Below, one piece after another: positions 1-11,450 of a stretch of 11,944 nt of DNA. Below the pieces are notes generated by a model. The model worked only from the letters and a program-made list of their open reading frames with translations. It did not search any database and was not told the origin of the DNA. The translations under genes were made by a program, and so were the position numbers. Positions within the stretch are counted from its first letter, which is position 1. The number at the start of each line of letters is the position of its first letter. This DNA comes from SURF-21 sp964510515 (lineage in GTDB: Bacteria; Actinomycetota; Geothermincolia; Geothermincolales; RBG-13-55-18), in the NCBI GenBank assembly GCA_964510515.1, contig CAZEAU010000046.1, forward strand, positions 1 to 11,944, in the 5' to 3' direction.

Positions 1-51
1 GGTTCCCACGTTGACATGGGGCTTGGTCCTCTCGAATTTCTTCTTGGCCAT
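1..51 (-). CDS. tuf: Elongation factor Tu, N-terminal fragment cut by the window edge
   Basis: EF-Tu is the cytosolic GTPase that delivers aminoacyl-tRNA to the ribosomal A site. Only the first 17 codons are present, reading MAKKKFERTKPHVNVGT. This is the standard EF-Tu start, with the N-V-G-T that leads into the P-loop. The ATG is at 51-49, and AGGAGG (66-61) lies 9 nt upstream, so the start is secure. The gene follows fusA by 86 bp in the classic str order rpsL-rpsG-fusA-tuf. The rest lies beyond position 1, so integrity and copy number cannot be judged. Confidence 0.93.
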   Translation of the reverse strand, partial: MAKKKFERTKPHVNVGT

Positions 52-102
52 TTGAATATTCCTCCTAAATCACTGGTGCCGTGCTCTGGACACAACTTCC
101 CT

Positions 103-131
103 ATTCTAAATGCCCGGAGGCCCCGTTACAA
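103..131 (-). promoter_or_regulatory. Candidate tuf promoter in the fusA-tuf gap
   Basis: On the minus strand TTGTAA (131-126) is followed after exactly 17 bp by TAGAAT (108-103), which gives 4/6 and 5/6 matches to the primary sigma-factor consensus. The predicted transcript would start near 96, about 45 nt before the tuf ATG. The site sits just after the fusA stop and would let tuf be transcribed above the level of the rest of the operon, as EF-Tu demand requires. This is a motif match only. tuf could equally depend on read-through. Confidence 0.42.
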
Positions 132-137
132 GACTCA

Positions 138-2267
138 TTACTCTCCCCTGATGCGACGCACGATCTCCGCCCTTATCCCCGACGGCACCTCGCTGTAATG
201 GGAGAACTGCATGTGGTGCGTGGCCCTGCCCTGGCTGAGCGAGCGGATATCCGTGGCGTAGCCGAAGGTCTCGGCCAGCGGTATCAGCGTCGTCACCACC
301 TGCTGCTTTCCCTTCGACTCCATGCCCTCCACCTTGCCGCGCCTGGCGTTGACATCGGCTATGATGTCCCCCAGGTACTCCTCCGCGACGTTGATCCTGG
401 TCTTCATCACCGGCTCCAGCAGCACGGGGTCCGCCTTGCGCAACGCCTCGCGAAAGGCGGCCGACCCCGCCGCCTTGAAGGCCAGCTCCGAGGAGTCCAC
501 CTCGTGATAGGAGCCGTGCCTGAGGGTGACCTTTACGTCCACCACCGGGTACCCGGCGAGGGCGCCGAACTCCAGGACCCCCCTCACGCCCTGTTCCACC
601 GCGGGGATGAACTCCTTGGGGATGGCGTTTCCGGTTATCTTCTTCTCGAACTGGAACCCTTCCCCGGGGGGCAGGGGATCGACGTCTATGACCACGTGCC
701 CGTACTGCCCGCGCCCTCCGGTCTGACGCACGAACTTCCCCTCCACGCCGCGTGCGTTCCCCCGTATGGTCTCGCGGTAGGAGACCTGGGGGCGCCCCAC
801 GTTGGCGCCCACCCCGAACTCCCGCAACAGGCGGTCCACGATGATCTCCAGGTGCAGCTCTCCCATGCCCGAGATGATGGTCTGGCCCGTCTCGGGATCC
901 AGCTTGATCCTAAAAGTCGGGTCCTCGTCCGAGACACGCTGCATGGCCTCGCTGAGCTTGTCCTGGTCGGCCTTGGTCTTGGGCTCGATGGCCACCGAGA
1001 TCACCGGCTCGGGAAAGTGCATGGGCTCGAGGAGTATGGGACGGTGGGCGGAACAGAGGGTGTCGCCGGTATGCGTCTCCCGCAGGCCGACGGCGGCCAC
1101 GATGTCCCCGGTGTAGATGGCCTCCCGTTCCGCGCGGTGATTGGCGTGCATCTGCAGCAGGCGCCCCACGCGCTCCTTCTTCCTGCGCGTGCTGTTGTAA
1201 ACGGCCGAGCCCTTGCGCAGGGTGCCCGAGTACACCCTTAGATAGATCAGCCTGCCCACGTAAGGGTCGGACACCACCTTGAAAGCGAGGGCGGAGAAGG
1301 GCGCGTCGTCCGCGGTCTCCCGCACCTCCTTTTTATCCTCCTTGCCCAGGCGCACCCCCTCCACGGGGGGGATGTCCAGGGGGGAGGGCAGGTAGTCGAC
1401 CACCCCGTCCAGGAGCGGCTGCACGCCCTTGTTGCGGAAGGACGAGCCGCAGAACACGGGCGCGATCTCGCAGGCGAGCACCCCCGCGCGCATGCCGCGC
1501 TTGATGTCCTGGACGCTCACCTTCTCCTCCCCCTGCAGGTATTTCTCCATGAGCTCGTCGTCGTATGAGGCACAGATCTCCACCAGGGCGTGATGGTAGA
1601 GCTCCGCCGTCACGGCGAGGCTCTCGGGGATCTCCCGGGTTTCCCACCGCGTACCCTGCTCGTCCTCGTACACCACGGCCTTCATCTCCACCAGGTCCAC
1701 GAAGCCGTTGAACCCGCCTTCCTCGCCTATGGGTATCTGCACCGCCACCGGCCGCAGATCGAAACGCCTCTCGACCATCTCTATGCAGCCGAAGTAGTCG
1801 GCGCCGGGACGATCCATCTTGTTGACATAGCATATGCGGGGCACGCCATAGCTGTCCGCCTGCCGCCACACCGTCTCCGTCTGCGGCTCCACCCCGGCCA
1901 CGGCGTCCAATATGGCTATGGCCCCGTCCAGCACCCTCAGGGAGCGTTCTACCTCTACGGTGAAGTCCACGTGGCCGGGAGTATCTATGATGTTGACCTT
2001 ATGGTCGCTCCAGAAACACGTGGTGGCGGCGCTGGTGATGGTGATGCCCCTCTCCTGCTCCTGTACCATCCAGTCCATCACCGTGGAGCCGTCGTGAACC
2101 TCCCCCATCTTATAAGTCTTGCCGGTATAGAAGAGTATCCTCTCGGTGGTGGTGGTCTTGCCGGCGTCGATGTGGGATATGATGCCGATGTTGCGTACGC
2201 GCGGCAGCGGGAAGCGTTCCTCCTCCCCGCTCAATCTCTCCACCCTGCTCGAGGTCGTGACCTTCAT
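138..2267 (-). CDS. fusA: Elongation factor G (translocase GTPase)
   Basis: The 709-residue EF-G drives tRNA-mRNA translocation on the ribosome and helps recycle ribosomes. All five GTPase boxes are visible: P-loop SHIDAGKT (31-38), switch I RGITITSAA (73-81), DTPGH (95-99, with the catalytic-type His99), NKMD (149-152), and a G5 region GSSFRNKGVQPLLDGVVDYL. Domain IV has the GGRGQYGHV stretch, and domain V follows. About 18 residues precede the usual RNIGI start, slightly longer than most EF-G proteins. The ATG is one base after the rpsG stop (TAG-C-ATG) with only a weak GGTGG upstream, so translation is probably coupled to rpsG. Its place between rpsG and tuf supports canonical FusA rather than a paralogue such as EF-G2. 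It looks intact. Confidence 0.98.
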   Translation of the reverse strand: MKVTTSSRVERLSGEEERFPLPRVRNIGIISHIDAGKTTTTERILFYTGKTYKMGEVHDGSTVMDWMVQEQERGITITSAATTCFWSDHKVNIIDTPGHVDFTVEVERSLRVLDGAIAILDAVAGVEPQTETVWRQADSYGVPRICYVNKMDRPGADYFGCIEMVERRFDLRPVAVQIPIGEEGGFNGFVDLVEMKAVVYEDEQGTRWETREIPESLAVTAELYHHALVEICASYDDELMEKYLQGEEKVSVQDIKRGMRAGVLACEIAPVFCGSSFRNKGVQPLLDGVVDYLPSPLDIPPVEGVRLGKEDKKEVRETADDAPFSALAFKVVSDPYVGRLIYLRVYSGTLRKGSAVYNSTRRKKERVGRLLQMHANHRAEREAIYTGDIVAAVGLRETHTGDTLCSAHRPILLEPMHFPEPVISVAIEPKTKADQDKLSEAMQRVSDEDPTFRIKLDPETGQTIISGMGELHLEIIVDRLLREFGVGANVGRPQVSYRETIRGNARGVEGKFVRQTGGRGQYGHVVIDVDPLPPGEGFQFEKKITGNAIPKEFIPAVEQGVRGVLEFGALAGYPVVDVKVTLRHGSYHEVDSSELAFKAAGSAAFREALRKADPVLLEPVMKTRINVAEEYLGDIIADVNARRGKVEGMESKGKQQVVTTLIPLAETFGYATDIRSLSQGRATHHMQFSHYSEVPSGIRAEIVRRIRGE

Positions 2268-2268
2268 G

Positions 2269-2739
2269 CTACCACCGGTAATGGGCGAAAGCCCTGTTCG
2301 CCTCGGCCATCCTGTGCAGCTCTTCCTTCTTCTTGATGGAGGCCCCCATGGCGCTGGACGCGTCCAGCAGCTCGTTGGCCAGGCGTTCCTTCATGGTCTT
2401 CTCCCTGCGCTGGCGGGTGAAGGTGATGATCCACCTGATGGCCAGGGTGGTGCTGCGCCGCGGCCGCACCTCCACCGGCACCTGATAGCTGGCGCCGCCC
2501 ACGCGGCGGGAGCGCACCTCCAGAACCGGGCGCACGTTCTCCGTCGCCTTGCGCAGTATGACCAGCGGGTCGTTGCCCGTCTTCTCGTGCATGATCTCCA
2601 GCGCCCCGTAGACCACCTTCTCCGCCGCGCTCTTCTTGCCGTCCAGCATTATCTTGCGTATATACTGCTCCACCAGGACGCTGTGATGCCTGTTATCGGG
2701 GGGTGTCTCCCGCTTGGGCGCTGATCCTTTCCTGGGCAT
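2269..2739 (-). CDS. rpsG: 30S ribosomal protein S7
   Basis: S7 is a primary 16S rRNA-binding protein that nucleates assembly of the 30S head and lies near the E-site tRNA. The 156-residue length is normal for bacteria. The N-terminus MPRKGSAPKRE, the central VEVRPRRSTTLAIRWI region and the C-terminal AEANRAFAHYRW are typical of the family. The ATG has AAGGAG 5-6 nt upstream and lies 24 bp after the rpsL stop. The stop is one base before fusA. In many bacteria S7 binds its own operon mRNA between rpsL and rpsG. The gap here is too short to show an obvious S7-binding structure, and I do not claim one. Confidence 0.98.
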   Translation of the reverse strand: MPRKGSAPKRETPPDNRHHSVLVEQYIRKIMLDGKKSAAEKVVYGALEIMHEKTGNDPLVILRKATENVRPVLEVRSRRVGGASYQVPVEVRPRRSTTLAIRWIITFTRQRREKTMKERLANELLDASSAMGASIKKKEELHRMAEANRAFAHYRW

Positions 2740-2763
2740 TCTCTCTCCTTGCTCTCCGGCCCC

Positions 2764-3141
2764 TTAAAGGCCGGCCGTCTTCTTCGTCCCGTAACGAGAG
2801 CGGGACTGCTTGCGGTCAACCACTCCGGCCGCGTCCAGGGTGCCGCGGATTATCTTGTAGCGCACGCCCGGGAGGTCCTTGACCCGGCCCCCCCGCACCA
2901 GCACGATGGAGTGTTCCTGCAGATTATGTCCGATCCCCGGTATGTAGGAGGTGACCTCGATGCCGTTGGTCAACCTGACCCTGGCTATCTTGCGCAGGGC
3001 CGAGTTGGGCTTCTTGGGAGTCGACGTCTTCACCTGCGTGCATACGCCCCTTCTCTGCGGGCACCCCTGCAGCGCCGGCGCCTTGGTCTTCTTGCGCTTG
3101 TCGGAACGACCCTTGCGCACCAACTGGTTGATGGTCGGCAA
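2764..3141 (-). CDS. rpsL: 30S ribosomal protein S12
   Basis: S12 lines the decoding centre and helps monitor codon-anticodon pairing. I place the start at TTG (3141-3139), so the 125-residue protein begins (M)PTINQLVRKGR, the near-universal S12 N-terminus. A strong GGAGGAGGT sits 4 nt upstream. An in-frame ATG exists 96 bp further up, but it overlaps the promoter and would add non-S12 sequence. The loop TPKKPNSALRK carries Lys43, and GGRVKDLPG carries Lys88 and Asp89. These are the wild-type, streptomycin-sensitive states, and Asp89 is the residue methylthiolated in many bacteria. The gene heads the rpsL-rpsG-fusA unit behind its own promoter. Confidence 0.98.
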   Translation of the reverse strand: MPTINQLVRKGRSDKRKKTKAPALQGCPQRRGVCTQVKTSTPKKPNSALRKIARVRLTNGIEVTSYIPGIGHNLQEHSIVLVRGGRVKDLPGVRYKIIRGTLDAAGVVDRKQSRSRYGTKKTAGL

Positions 3142-3208
3142 ATCTACCTCCTCCAGCGAATAATACTCGATTCTACCTGCTTCTTTACAAAAAGCGTGCC
3201 AAAGCGAC

Positions 3209-3237
3209 AGTCTACCACCCCCCCCTGGGGGTGTCAA
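3209..3237 (-). promoter_or_regulatory. str operon promoter with a C5-A-G8 spacer
   Basis: In the 114-bp gap after rpoC, the minus strand has a perfect TTGACA -35 box (3237-3232), a 17-bp spacer and TAGACT (3214-3209, 4/6). A TG one base before the -10 box adds an extended -10. Transcription would begin near 3202, giving a leader of about 60 nt before rpsL. The spacer is almost wholly CCCCC-A-GGGGGGGG followed by TGG. With the last two bases of the -35 box it forms a 7-bp inverted repeat (CACCCCC / GGGGGTG). No T-run follows, so it is not an intrinsic terminator for rpoC. The promoter lets the str genes be made independently of rpoBC. Confidence 0.72.
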
Positions 3238-3255
3238 TGAATCCGCCGGAGAGGG

Positions 3256-7485
<4,230 letters not shown>

Positions 7486-7498
7486 GTGACCAACCTCC

Positions 7499-7546
7499 TT
7501 AAAACGTCGCCTTTTCCTTCGCCCGTGGCGCACGCATGTCGCTCAT
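7499..7546 (-). CDS. Candidate 15-residue minicistron between rpoB and rpoC
   Basis: ATG at 7546-7544 overlaps the rpoB stop by one base (TGATG) and has GGAGG 7 nt upstream, inside the last rpoB codons. It would encode MSDMRAPRAKEKATF and stop at TAA (7501-7499). That stop runs straight into the rpoC ribosome-binding site (TTTTAAGGAGG). Translation of it would bridge the 60-bp rpoB-rpoC gap and deliver terminating ribosomes onto the rpoC start. The peptide resembles nothing I know. It may be a coupling device, or chance in a purine-rich spacer. Confidence 0.35.
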   Translation of the reverse strand: MSDMRAPRAKEKATF

Positions 7547-10500
7547 CAGAAATCCTCCGGCCTTTCCTCGCCGGGTTCCTCCTTCCTGCGCGTGGAGAGG
7601 AGCGCCGCCGAGGCGCTGCGCAGGTCGATGCCCAGATCCTCCGCGGTGCGCATGAGGTCCTCGTCGGACTCGCGCATCTCGATCTCCACGCCTTCCTCGG
7701 TGAGCACCTCCACGTTGAGGCACAGGGCCTGCATCTCCTTGACCAGAACCTTGAAGGATTCCGGTATGCCCGGCTCGGGGATGTTCTCCCCCTTGACGAT
7801 GGCCTCATAGACCTTCACCCGGCCCATGACGTCGTCGGACTTCACCGTGAGCATCTCCTGCAGGGTGAAGGCGGATCCGTAGGCGTAGAGCGCCCATACC
7901 TCCATCTCGCCGAACCTCTGGCCCCCGAACTGGGCCTTGCCCCCCAGCGGCTGCTGGGTGACCAGGGAGTAGGGGCCGGTGGAGCGGGCGTGTATCTTAT
8001 CGTCCACGAGGTGGAGCAGCTTCATGATGTAAATGTAGCCCACGGTGACCGGCGCATCGAAGGGCTCGCCGCAGACGCCGTCGTAGAGCGTGGTCTTGCC
8101 CGACTCGGGCAGGCCGGCCTGCCTGAGCGCCTCGGCGATCTCCTCCTCCTCGGCGCCGTCGAAGATCGGCGTGGCCACATACACCGCTCCCTCCGCCTTG
8201 TTCGCCCCCTTCTTGGGCCAGCCCTCATGCGCCGCCCAGCCGAGGTGGGTCTCCAGGATCTGCCCGATGTTCATGCGCGAGGGCACGCCCAGGGGGTTCA
8301 AGACCACGTCCACCGGGGTGCCGTCCTCCATGAAGGGCATGTCCTCCAGGGGGAGGATCTTGCTGATGACCCCCTTGTTGCCGTGGCGTCCGGCCAGCTT
8401 GTCCCCATCGGAGATCTTGCGCACCTTGGCCACGTAGACCCTGACCATCTGGTTCACGCCCGGCGGCAGCTCGTCGCCCGCCTCGCGCGTGAAGACCTTG
8501 ACGTCGATGACCTTGCCGGACTCGCCGTGGGGGACCTTGAGCGAGGTATTCCTGACCTCGCGCGCCTTCTCCCCGAAGATGGCCCGCAGCAGCCTCTCCT
8601 CCGCGGTGAGCTCGGTCTCCCCCTTGGGAGTCACCTTGCCCACCAGGATGTCGCCGGGGATGACCTCCGCCCCCACGCGAATGATGCCCATATCGTCTAA
8701 GTCCTTGAGCATCTCGTCGCTGACGTTGGGGATGTCGCGGGTGATCTCCTCCGCCCCCAGCTTGGTGTCGCGGGCGTCCACCTCGTATTCCTCGATGTGG
8801 ATGCTGGAGAGAAGGTCGTCGTGCACCATGCGCTCGGAGACGATGATGGCGTCCTCGTAGTTGTAGCCCTCCCAGGGCATGAAGGCCACCAGGAGGTTCT
8901 TGCCCAGGGCTATCTCCCCCTGGTCGGTGGAAGGGCCGTCGGCGATGATCTCACCCGCGGCGACCTTCTGCCCCTCGTCCACGATGGGCTTCTGGTTGAC
9001 GCAGGTGCCCTGGTTCGAGCGGCTGAACTTGGCCAGCTTATAGGTGTCCGTCTCGCCGTTGCTCCTCTTGACCTCGATGCGCTCGGAGTCCACGTAGGTC
9101 ACCGTGCCCGCGGCGGGCGTGATGATGACGTCCCCGGTGTCCTTGGCCGCGCGGTGTTCCATGCCCGTGCCGATGAGGGGGGCCTCGGAGCGCAGCAGGG
9201 GGACCGCCTGGCGCTGCATGTTGGAGCCCATCAGGGCCCGGTTGGCGTCGTCGTGCTCGAGGAAGGGGATAAGCGCCGTGGCCACGGAGACGATCTGCCG
9301 CGGGGAGACGTCCATGTAGTCTACTTCCTCGGGGTGTGCCGCCACCACGTTGCCGCCCCTGATGCGGCAGTCAACGCTTGAGCCCTCGAAGCGCCCCCTC
9401 TTGTCCACGGGGGCGTTGGCCTGGGCCAGGATATATTTCTCTTCCTCGTCGGCGGTGAGGTACTCGATCTTGTCCGTGACCCTGCCCTTGACCACCTTGC
9501 GGTAGGGGGTCTCGATGAAGCCGAACTCGTTGACGTGCGCGTAGGTGGCCAGCGACCCGATGAGCCCGATATTCGGCCCCTCCGGGGTCTCGATGGGGCA
9601 CATGCGCCCGTAGTGAGAGGGGTGCACGTCCCGCACCTCGAAGCCCGCCCGCTCGCGCGAGAGGCCCCCCGGGCCCAGGGCGGAGAGGCGGCGCTTGTGG
9701 GTGAGGCCGGCCAGCGGGTTGGTCTGGTCCATGAACTGCGAGGGCTGGCTGGAGCCGAAGAACTCCTTGATGGCCGCCACCACCGGGCGGATGTTGATGA
9801 GGTTCTGCGGCGTGATGGCCTCCACCTCCTGGGTGGTCATCCTCTCGCGCACCACCCTCTCCATGCGCGACAGGCCGATGCGCACCTGGTTCTGGATGAG
9901 CTCCCCCACCGAGCGCACGCGGCGGTTGCCGAAGTGATCGATGTCGTCAGCCTCCTCGATGTCGCTGTCCATGATGTTCAGGAGGTGGCGTATGGTCTGG
10001 AGCAAGTCATCGACGGTGAGGGTGGTGGTCTCCAGATCGACATCCAGCCCCAGCTTCCTGTTGAGCTTGTAGCGGCCCACGCGGGCCAGATCGTAGCGTT
10101 TGCGGTCGAAGAAGAGCCTATCCAGCAGGGTATTGGCCGAATCGGCGGTGGGAGGCTCCCCCGGCCTGAGCTTACGGTAGATGTCCACCAGGGCCTCTTC
10201 GCGGCCGGTGGTGTTGTCCTTCTCCAGGGTGGCTTCGATGAGCGGCGAGCCCTCGAAGAAGGAGAGTATCTGGTCGTCCGACTCGTAACCCAGGGCGCGC
10301 AGCAGCACCGTCACCGGCTGCTTCCTCTTGCGGTCTATCCTCACCCCGATGACGTCGCGCTTGTCCGTCTCCAGCTCCAGCCAGGCACCGCGCGAGGGGA
10401 TGATCTTGGCGAAATAGAGCTCCTTGTCCGAGGCCTTGTCCAACTCCTTGTCGAAATAGACCCCGGGGGAGCGCACCAGCTGCGATACCACCACGCGCTC

Positions 10501-10890
10501 GGTGCCGTTGATGATGAAGGTGCCCTTGTCGGTCATGAGCGGGAAGTCTCCCATGAAGACGACCTGCTCCTTGATCTCGCCCGTCTTGCGGTTGATGAAG
10601 CGTACGGTGGCAAAGAGCGGGGAGGAGTAGGTCATGTCCTTCTCCTTGCACTCATCCACGTCGTACTTGGGGTCCTGGAACTGATGTTCTCCGAACTCCA
10701 CCGCCAGGTCTCCGCTGAAGTCCTCGATGGGGGAGGTGTCCTCAAAGACCTCCCTGAGGCCCTCGGTGCGGAACCACTCGTATGATTTTGTCTGGATGTC
10801 GATGAGGTTGGGCACGGTCAGGATCTCCGGGATCTTGGCGAAGTTCTTTCTCACGCGACCGCCATGGGTTTGGTCCACCTTTTCCCTCAC
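7546..10890 (-). CDS. rpoB: RNA polymerase beta subunit
   Basis: The beta subunit forms one pincer of the core enzyme and the rifampicin pocket. GTG at 10890-10888 is chosen because AGGAG lies 5 nt upstream. The product has 1114 residues, and the family start (FAKIPEILTVPNLIDIQ) follows within about 20 residues. An earlier in-frame GTG (10938) lies at the predicted transcription start and is not usable. The rifampicin region GSSQPSQFMDQTNPLAGLTHKRR runs from residue 379. Asp388, His398 and Ser403 match the sensitive-type E. coli D516, H526 and S531, but Pro383 sits where most species have Leu511. RHGNKGV (around His836) and the C-terminal GGKAQFGGQRFGEMEVWALYAYGSA are intact. rpoC follows after 60 bp. 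rplJL does not precede it. Confidence 0.98.
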   Translation of the reverse strand: MREKVDQTHGGRVRKNFAKIPEILTVPNLIDIQTKSYEWFRTEGLREVFEDTSPIEDFSGDLAVEFGEHQFQDPKYDVDECKEKDMTYSSPLFATVRFINRKTGEIKEQVVFMGDFPLMTDKGTFIINGTERVVVSQLVRSPGVYFDKELDKASDKELYFAKIIPSRGAWLELETDKRDVIGVRIDRKRKQPVTVLLRALGYESDDQILSFFEGSPLIEATLEKDNTTGREEALVDIYRKLRPGEPPTADSANTLLDRLFFDRKRYDLARVGRYKLNRKLGLDVDLETTTLTVDDLLQTIRHLLNIMDSDIEEADDIDHFGNRRVRSVGELIQNQVRIGLSRMERVVRERMTTQEVEAITPQNLINIRPVVAAIKEFFGSSQPSQFMDQTNPLAGLTHKRRLSALGPGGLSRERAGFEVRDVHPSHYGRMCPIETPEGPNIGLIGSLATYAHVNEFGFIETPYRKVVKGRVTDKIEYLTADEEEKYILAQANAPVDKRGRFEGSSVDCRIRGGNVVAAHPEEVDYMDVSPRQIVSVATALIPFLEHDDANRALMGSNMQRQAVPLLRSEAPLIGTGMEHRAAKDTGDVIITPAAGTVTYVDSERIEVKRSNGETDTYKLAKFSRSNQGTCVNQKPIVDEGQKVAAGEIIADGPSTDQGEIALGKNLLVAFMPWEGYNYEDAIIVSERMVHDDLLSSIHIEEYEVDARDTKLGAEEITRDIPNVSDEMLKDLDDMGIIRVGAEVIPGDILVGKVTPKGETELTAEERLLRAIFGEKAREVRNTSLKVPHGESGKVIDVKVFTREAGDELPPGVNQMVRVYVAKVRKISDGDKLAGRHGNKGVISKILPLEDMPFMEDGTPVDVVLNPLGVPSRMNIGQILETHLGWAAHEGWPKKGANKAEGAVYVATPIFDGAEEEEIAEALRQAGLPESGKTTLYDGVCGEPFDAPVTVGYIYIMKLLHLVDDKIHARSTGPYSLVTQQPLGGKAQFGGQRFGEMEVWALYAYGSAFTLQEMLTVKSDDVMGRVKVYEAIVKGENIPEPGIPESFKVLVKEMQALCLNVEVLTEEGVEIEMRESDEDLMRTAEDLGIDLRSASAALLSTRRKEEPGEERPEDF

Positions 10891-10910
10891 TCCTTCTCCT
10901 CGCAAGACAC
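10887..10910 (-). CDS. Candidate 7-codon leader ORF overlapping the rpoB start
   Basis: GTG at 10910-10908 has GGAGGG (10923-10918) at an ideal 7-nt spacing. It opens a frame encoding (M)SCEEKE whose TGA (10889-10887) overlaps the rpoB GTG in a GTGA stop-start. It lies wholly inside the roughly 45-nt predicted leader. It could couple or buffer rpoB translation. Its small size means chance cannot be excluded. Confidence 0.3.
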   Translation of the reverse strand: MSCEEKE

Positions 10911-10941
10911 AGATAGTCCCTCCGTATACGCAAAACACTAT

Positions 10942-10969
10942 ATTATAACAATTGTCGGAATGGTGTCAA
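10942..10969 (-). promoter_or_regulatory. Consensus rpoB promoter
   Basis: The minus strand has a perfect TTGACA (10969-10964), a 16-bp spacer and a perfect TATAAT (10947-10942), in an AT-rich pocket within GC-rich surroundings. The start point should be near 10935, about 45 nt before the rpoB GTG. This is the strongest promoter signature in the window and implies that rpoBC is transcribed independently of any ribosomal protein operon further upstream. Confidence 0.85.
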
Positions 10970-11006
10970 ACTACAGAGTCGCTCCTCAACCCCATCATAA
11001 CACCCT

Positions 11007-11038
11007 CCCCAACCGGATGGGGTCCCAACCAGATGGGG
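11007..11038. repeat. Two back-to-back 16-bp imperfect palindromes
   Basis: The first unit (11007-11022) reads CCCCAACCGGATGGGG: on either strand a 5-bp stem, CCCCA / TGGGG on the minus, around a CCGG core. The second unit (11023-11038) is a degraded copy, TCCCAACCAGATGGGG. Their centres fall about 80 and 96 bp upstream of the predicted rpoB start point. A further CCCCATC (10990-10996) is the inverse of the GATGGGG arms. They could be a regulator site or the edge structure of a mobile repeat, because the second unit ends inside the 45-bp repeat. Confidence 0.5.
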
Positions 11039-11079
11039 TCAGGTCTTGTTCTTTGCCTGCTTCGCTATCTTCCCAGTTC
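11035..11079. repeat. 45-bp direct repeat, copy 1
   Basis: This copy begins GGGGTCAGGTCTTG, ends TATCTTCCCAGTTC and is identical to 11900-11944. The minus-strand reading ends CAAGACCTGACCCC. I associate that motif, from memory only, with the ends of IS200/REP-type transposase elements in other bacteria. No transposase is visible in the window. Confidence 0.8.
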
Positions 11080-11117
11080 GCACCTGGGCTTTTACCTCAA
11101 GATTGCAAGACGTGGCC

Positions 11118-11165
11118 CCATGCTTTCCTCCCCGCGCCTGCTCCATGCTCTCTTCCCCGCAGCTG
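11118..11165. repeat. Short 23-bp imperfect direct repeat pair
   Basis: 11118-11140 and 11143-11165 both read CCATGCT, then a pyrimidine-rich stretch with CCCCGC, then CTG. They match at 19 of 23 positions. This is a minor duplication between copy 1 of the 45-bp repeat and the 38-bp array. Confidence 0.5.
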
Positions 11166-11217
11166 ATCCTGGAGAAAAGGGCTCTCTCATGCTTCAAGTG
11201 TGCGCCTTGCAGGAGGC

Positions 11218-11350
11218 GGTTCGCAGGTGTTCTTCCCTTCCTCGGCCCTTGGAGGAGCCGGGTCGAAGGTGTTCTTCCGGCGTCCCTTCGGAGCGCGGGT
11301 GGTATATGTTCTTCCCCTCTCTCCTTCGGGACGCGGGTGGTACATGTTCT
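11218..11350. repeat. Higher-order repeat of the array, copy A
   Basis: This 133-bp stretch aligns with 11451-11583 at an offset of 233 bp with 6 mismatches. The last 80 bp (11271-11350) are identical to 11504-11583. The array therefore grew by a recent duplication of a multi-unit block as well as by single-unit steps. Confidence 0.85.
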
Positions 11351-11450
11351 CCCCCTCTCCCCTTCGGAGCGCGGGTGGTACATGTTCTTCCCCGCTCCCC
11401 TTCAGGGCGTGGGTGGTACGTGTTCTTCCGAGCGTGTCATCAAAGGCGCC

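Noticed and set aside
3186..3202. Sigma-54-like site TTGGCACG-N4-TTGT on the minus strand before rpsL
   Set aside because: The essential GC at -12 is GT, no enhancer-binding context is visible, and actinobacteria generally lack sigma-54. The TTGACA promoter nearby explains expression.
3216..3233. Intrinsic terminator after rpoC
   Set aside because: The CACCCCC / GGGGGTG hairpin has no T-run after it and sits between the -35 and -10 boxes of a promoter.
3142..3237. Upstream in-frame ATG start for rpsL at 3237
   Set aside because: It overlaps the promoter -35 box and would be upstream of the transcription start. TTG at 3141 gives the exact S12 N-terminus.
7486..7533. Upstream in-frame ATG start for rpoC at 7533
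   Set aside because: No good Shine-Dalgarno sequence precedes it, and the added basic residues are not RpoC-like. TTG at 7485 has AAGGAGG and yields the family N-terminus.
10891..10938. Upstream in-frame GTG start for rpoB at 10938
   Set aside because: It lies at the predicted transcription start with no room for a ribosome-binding site. The added residues are not RpoB-like.
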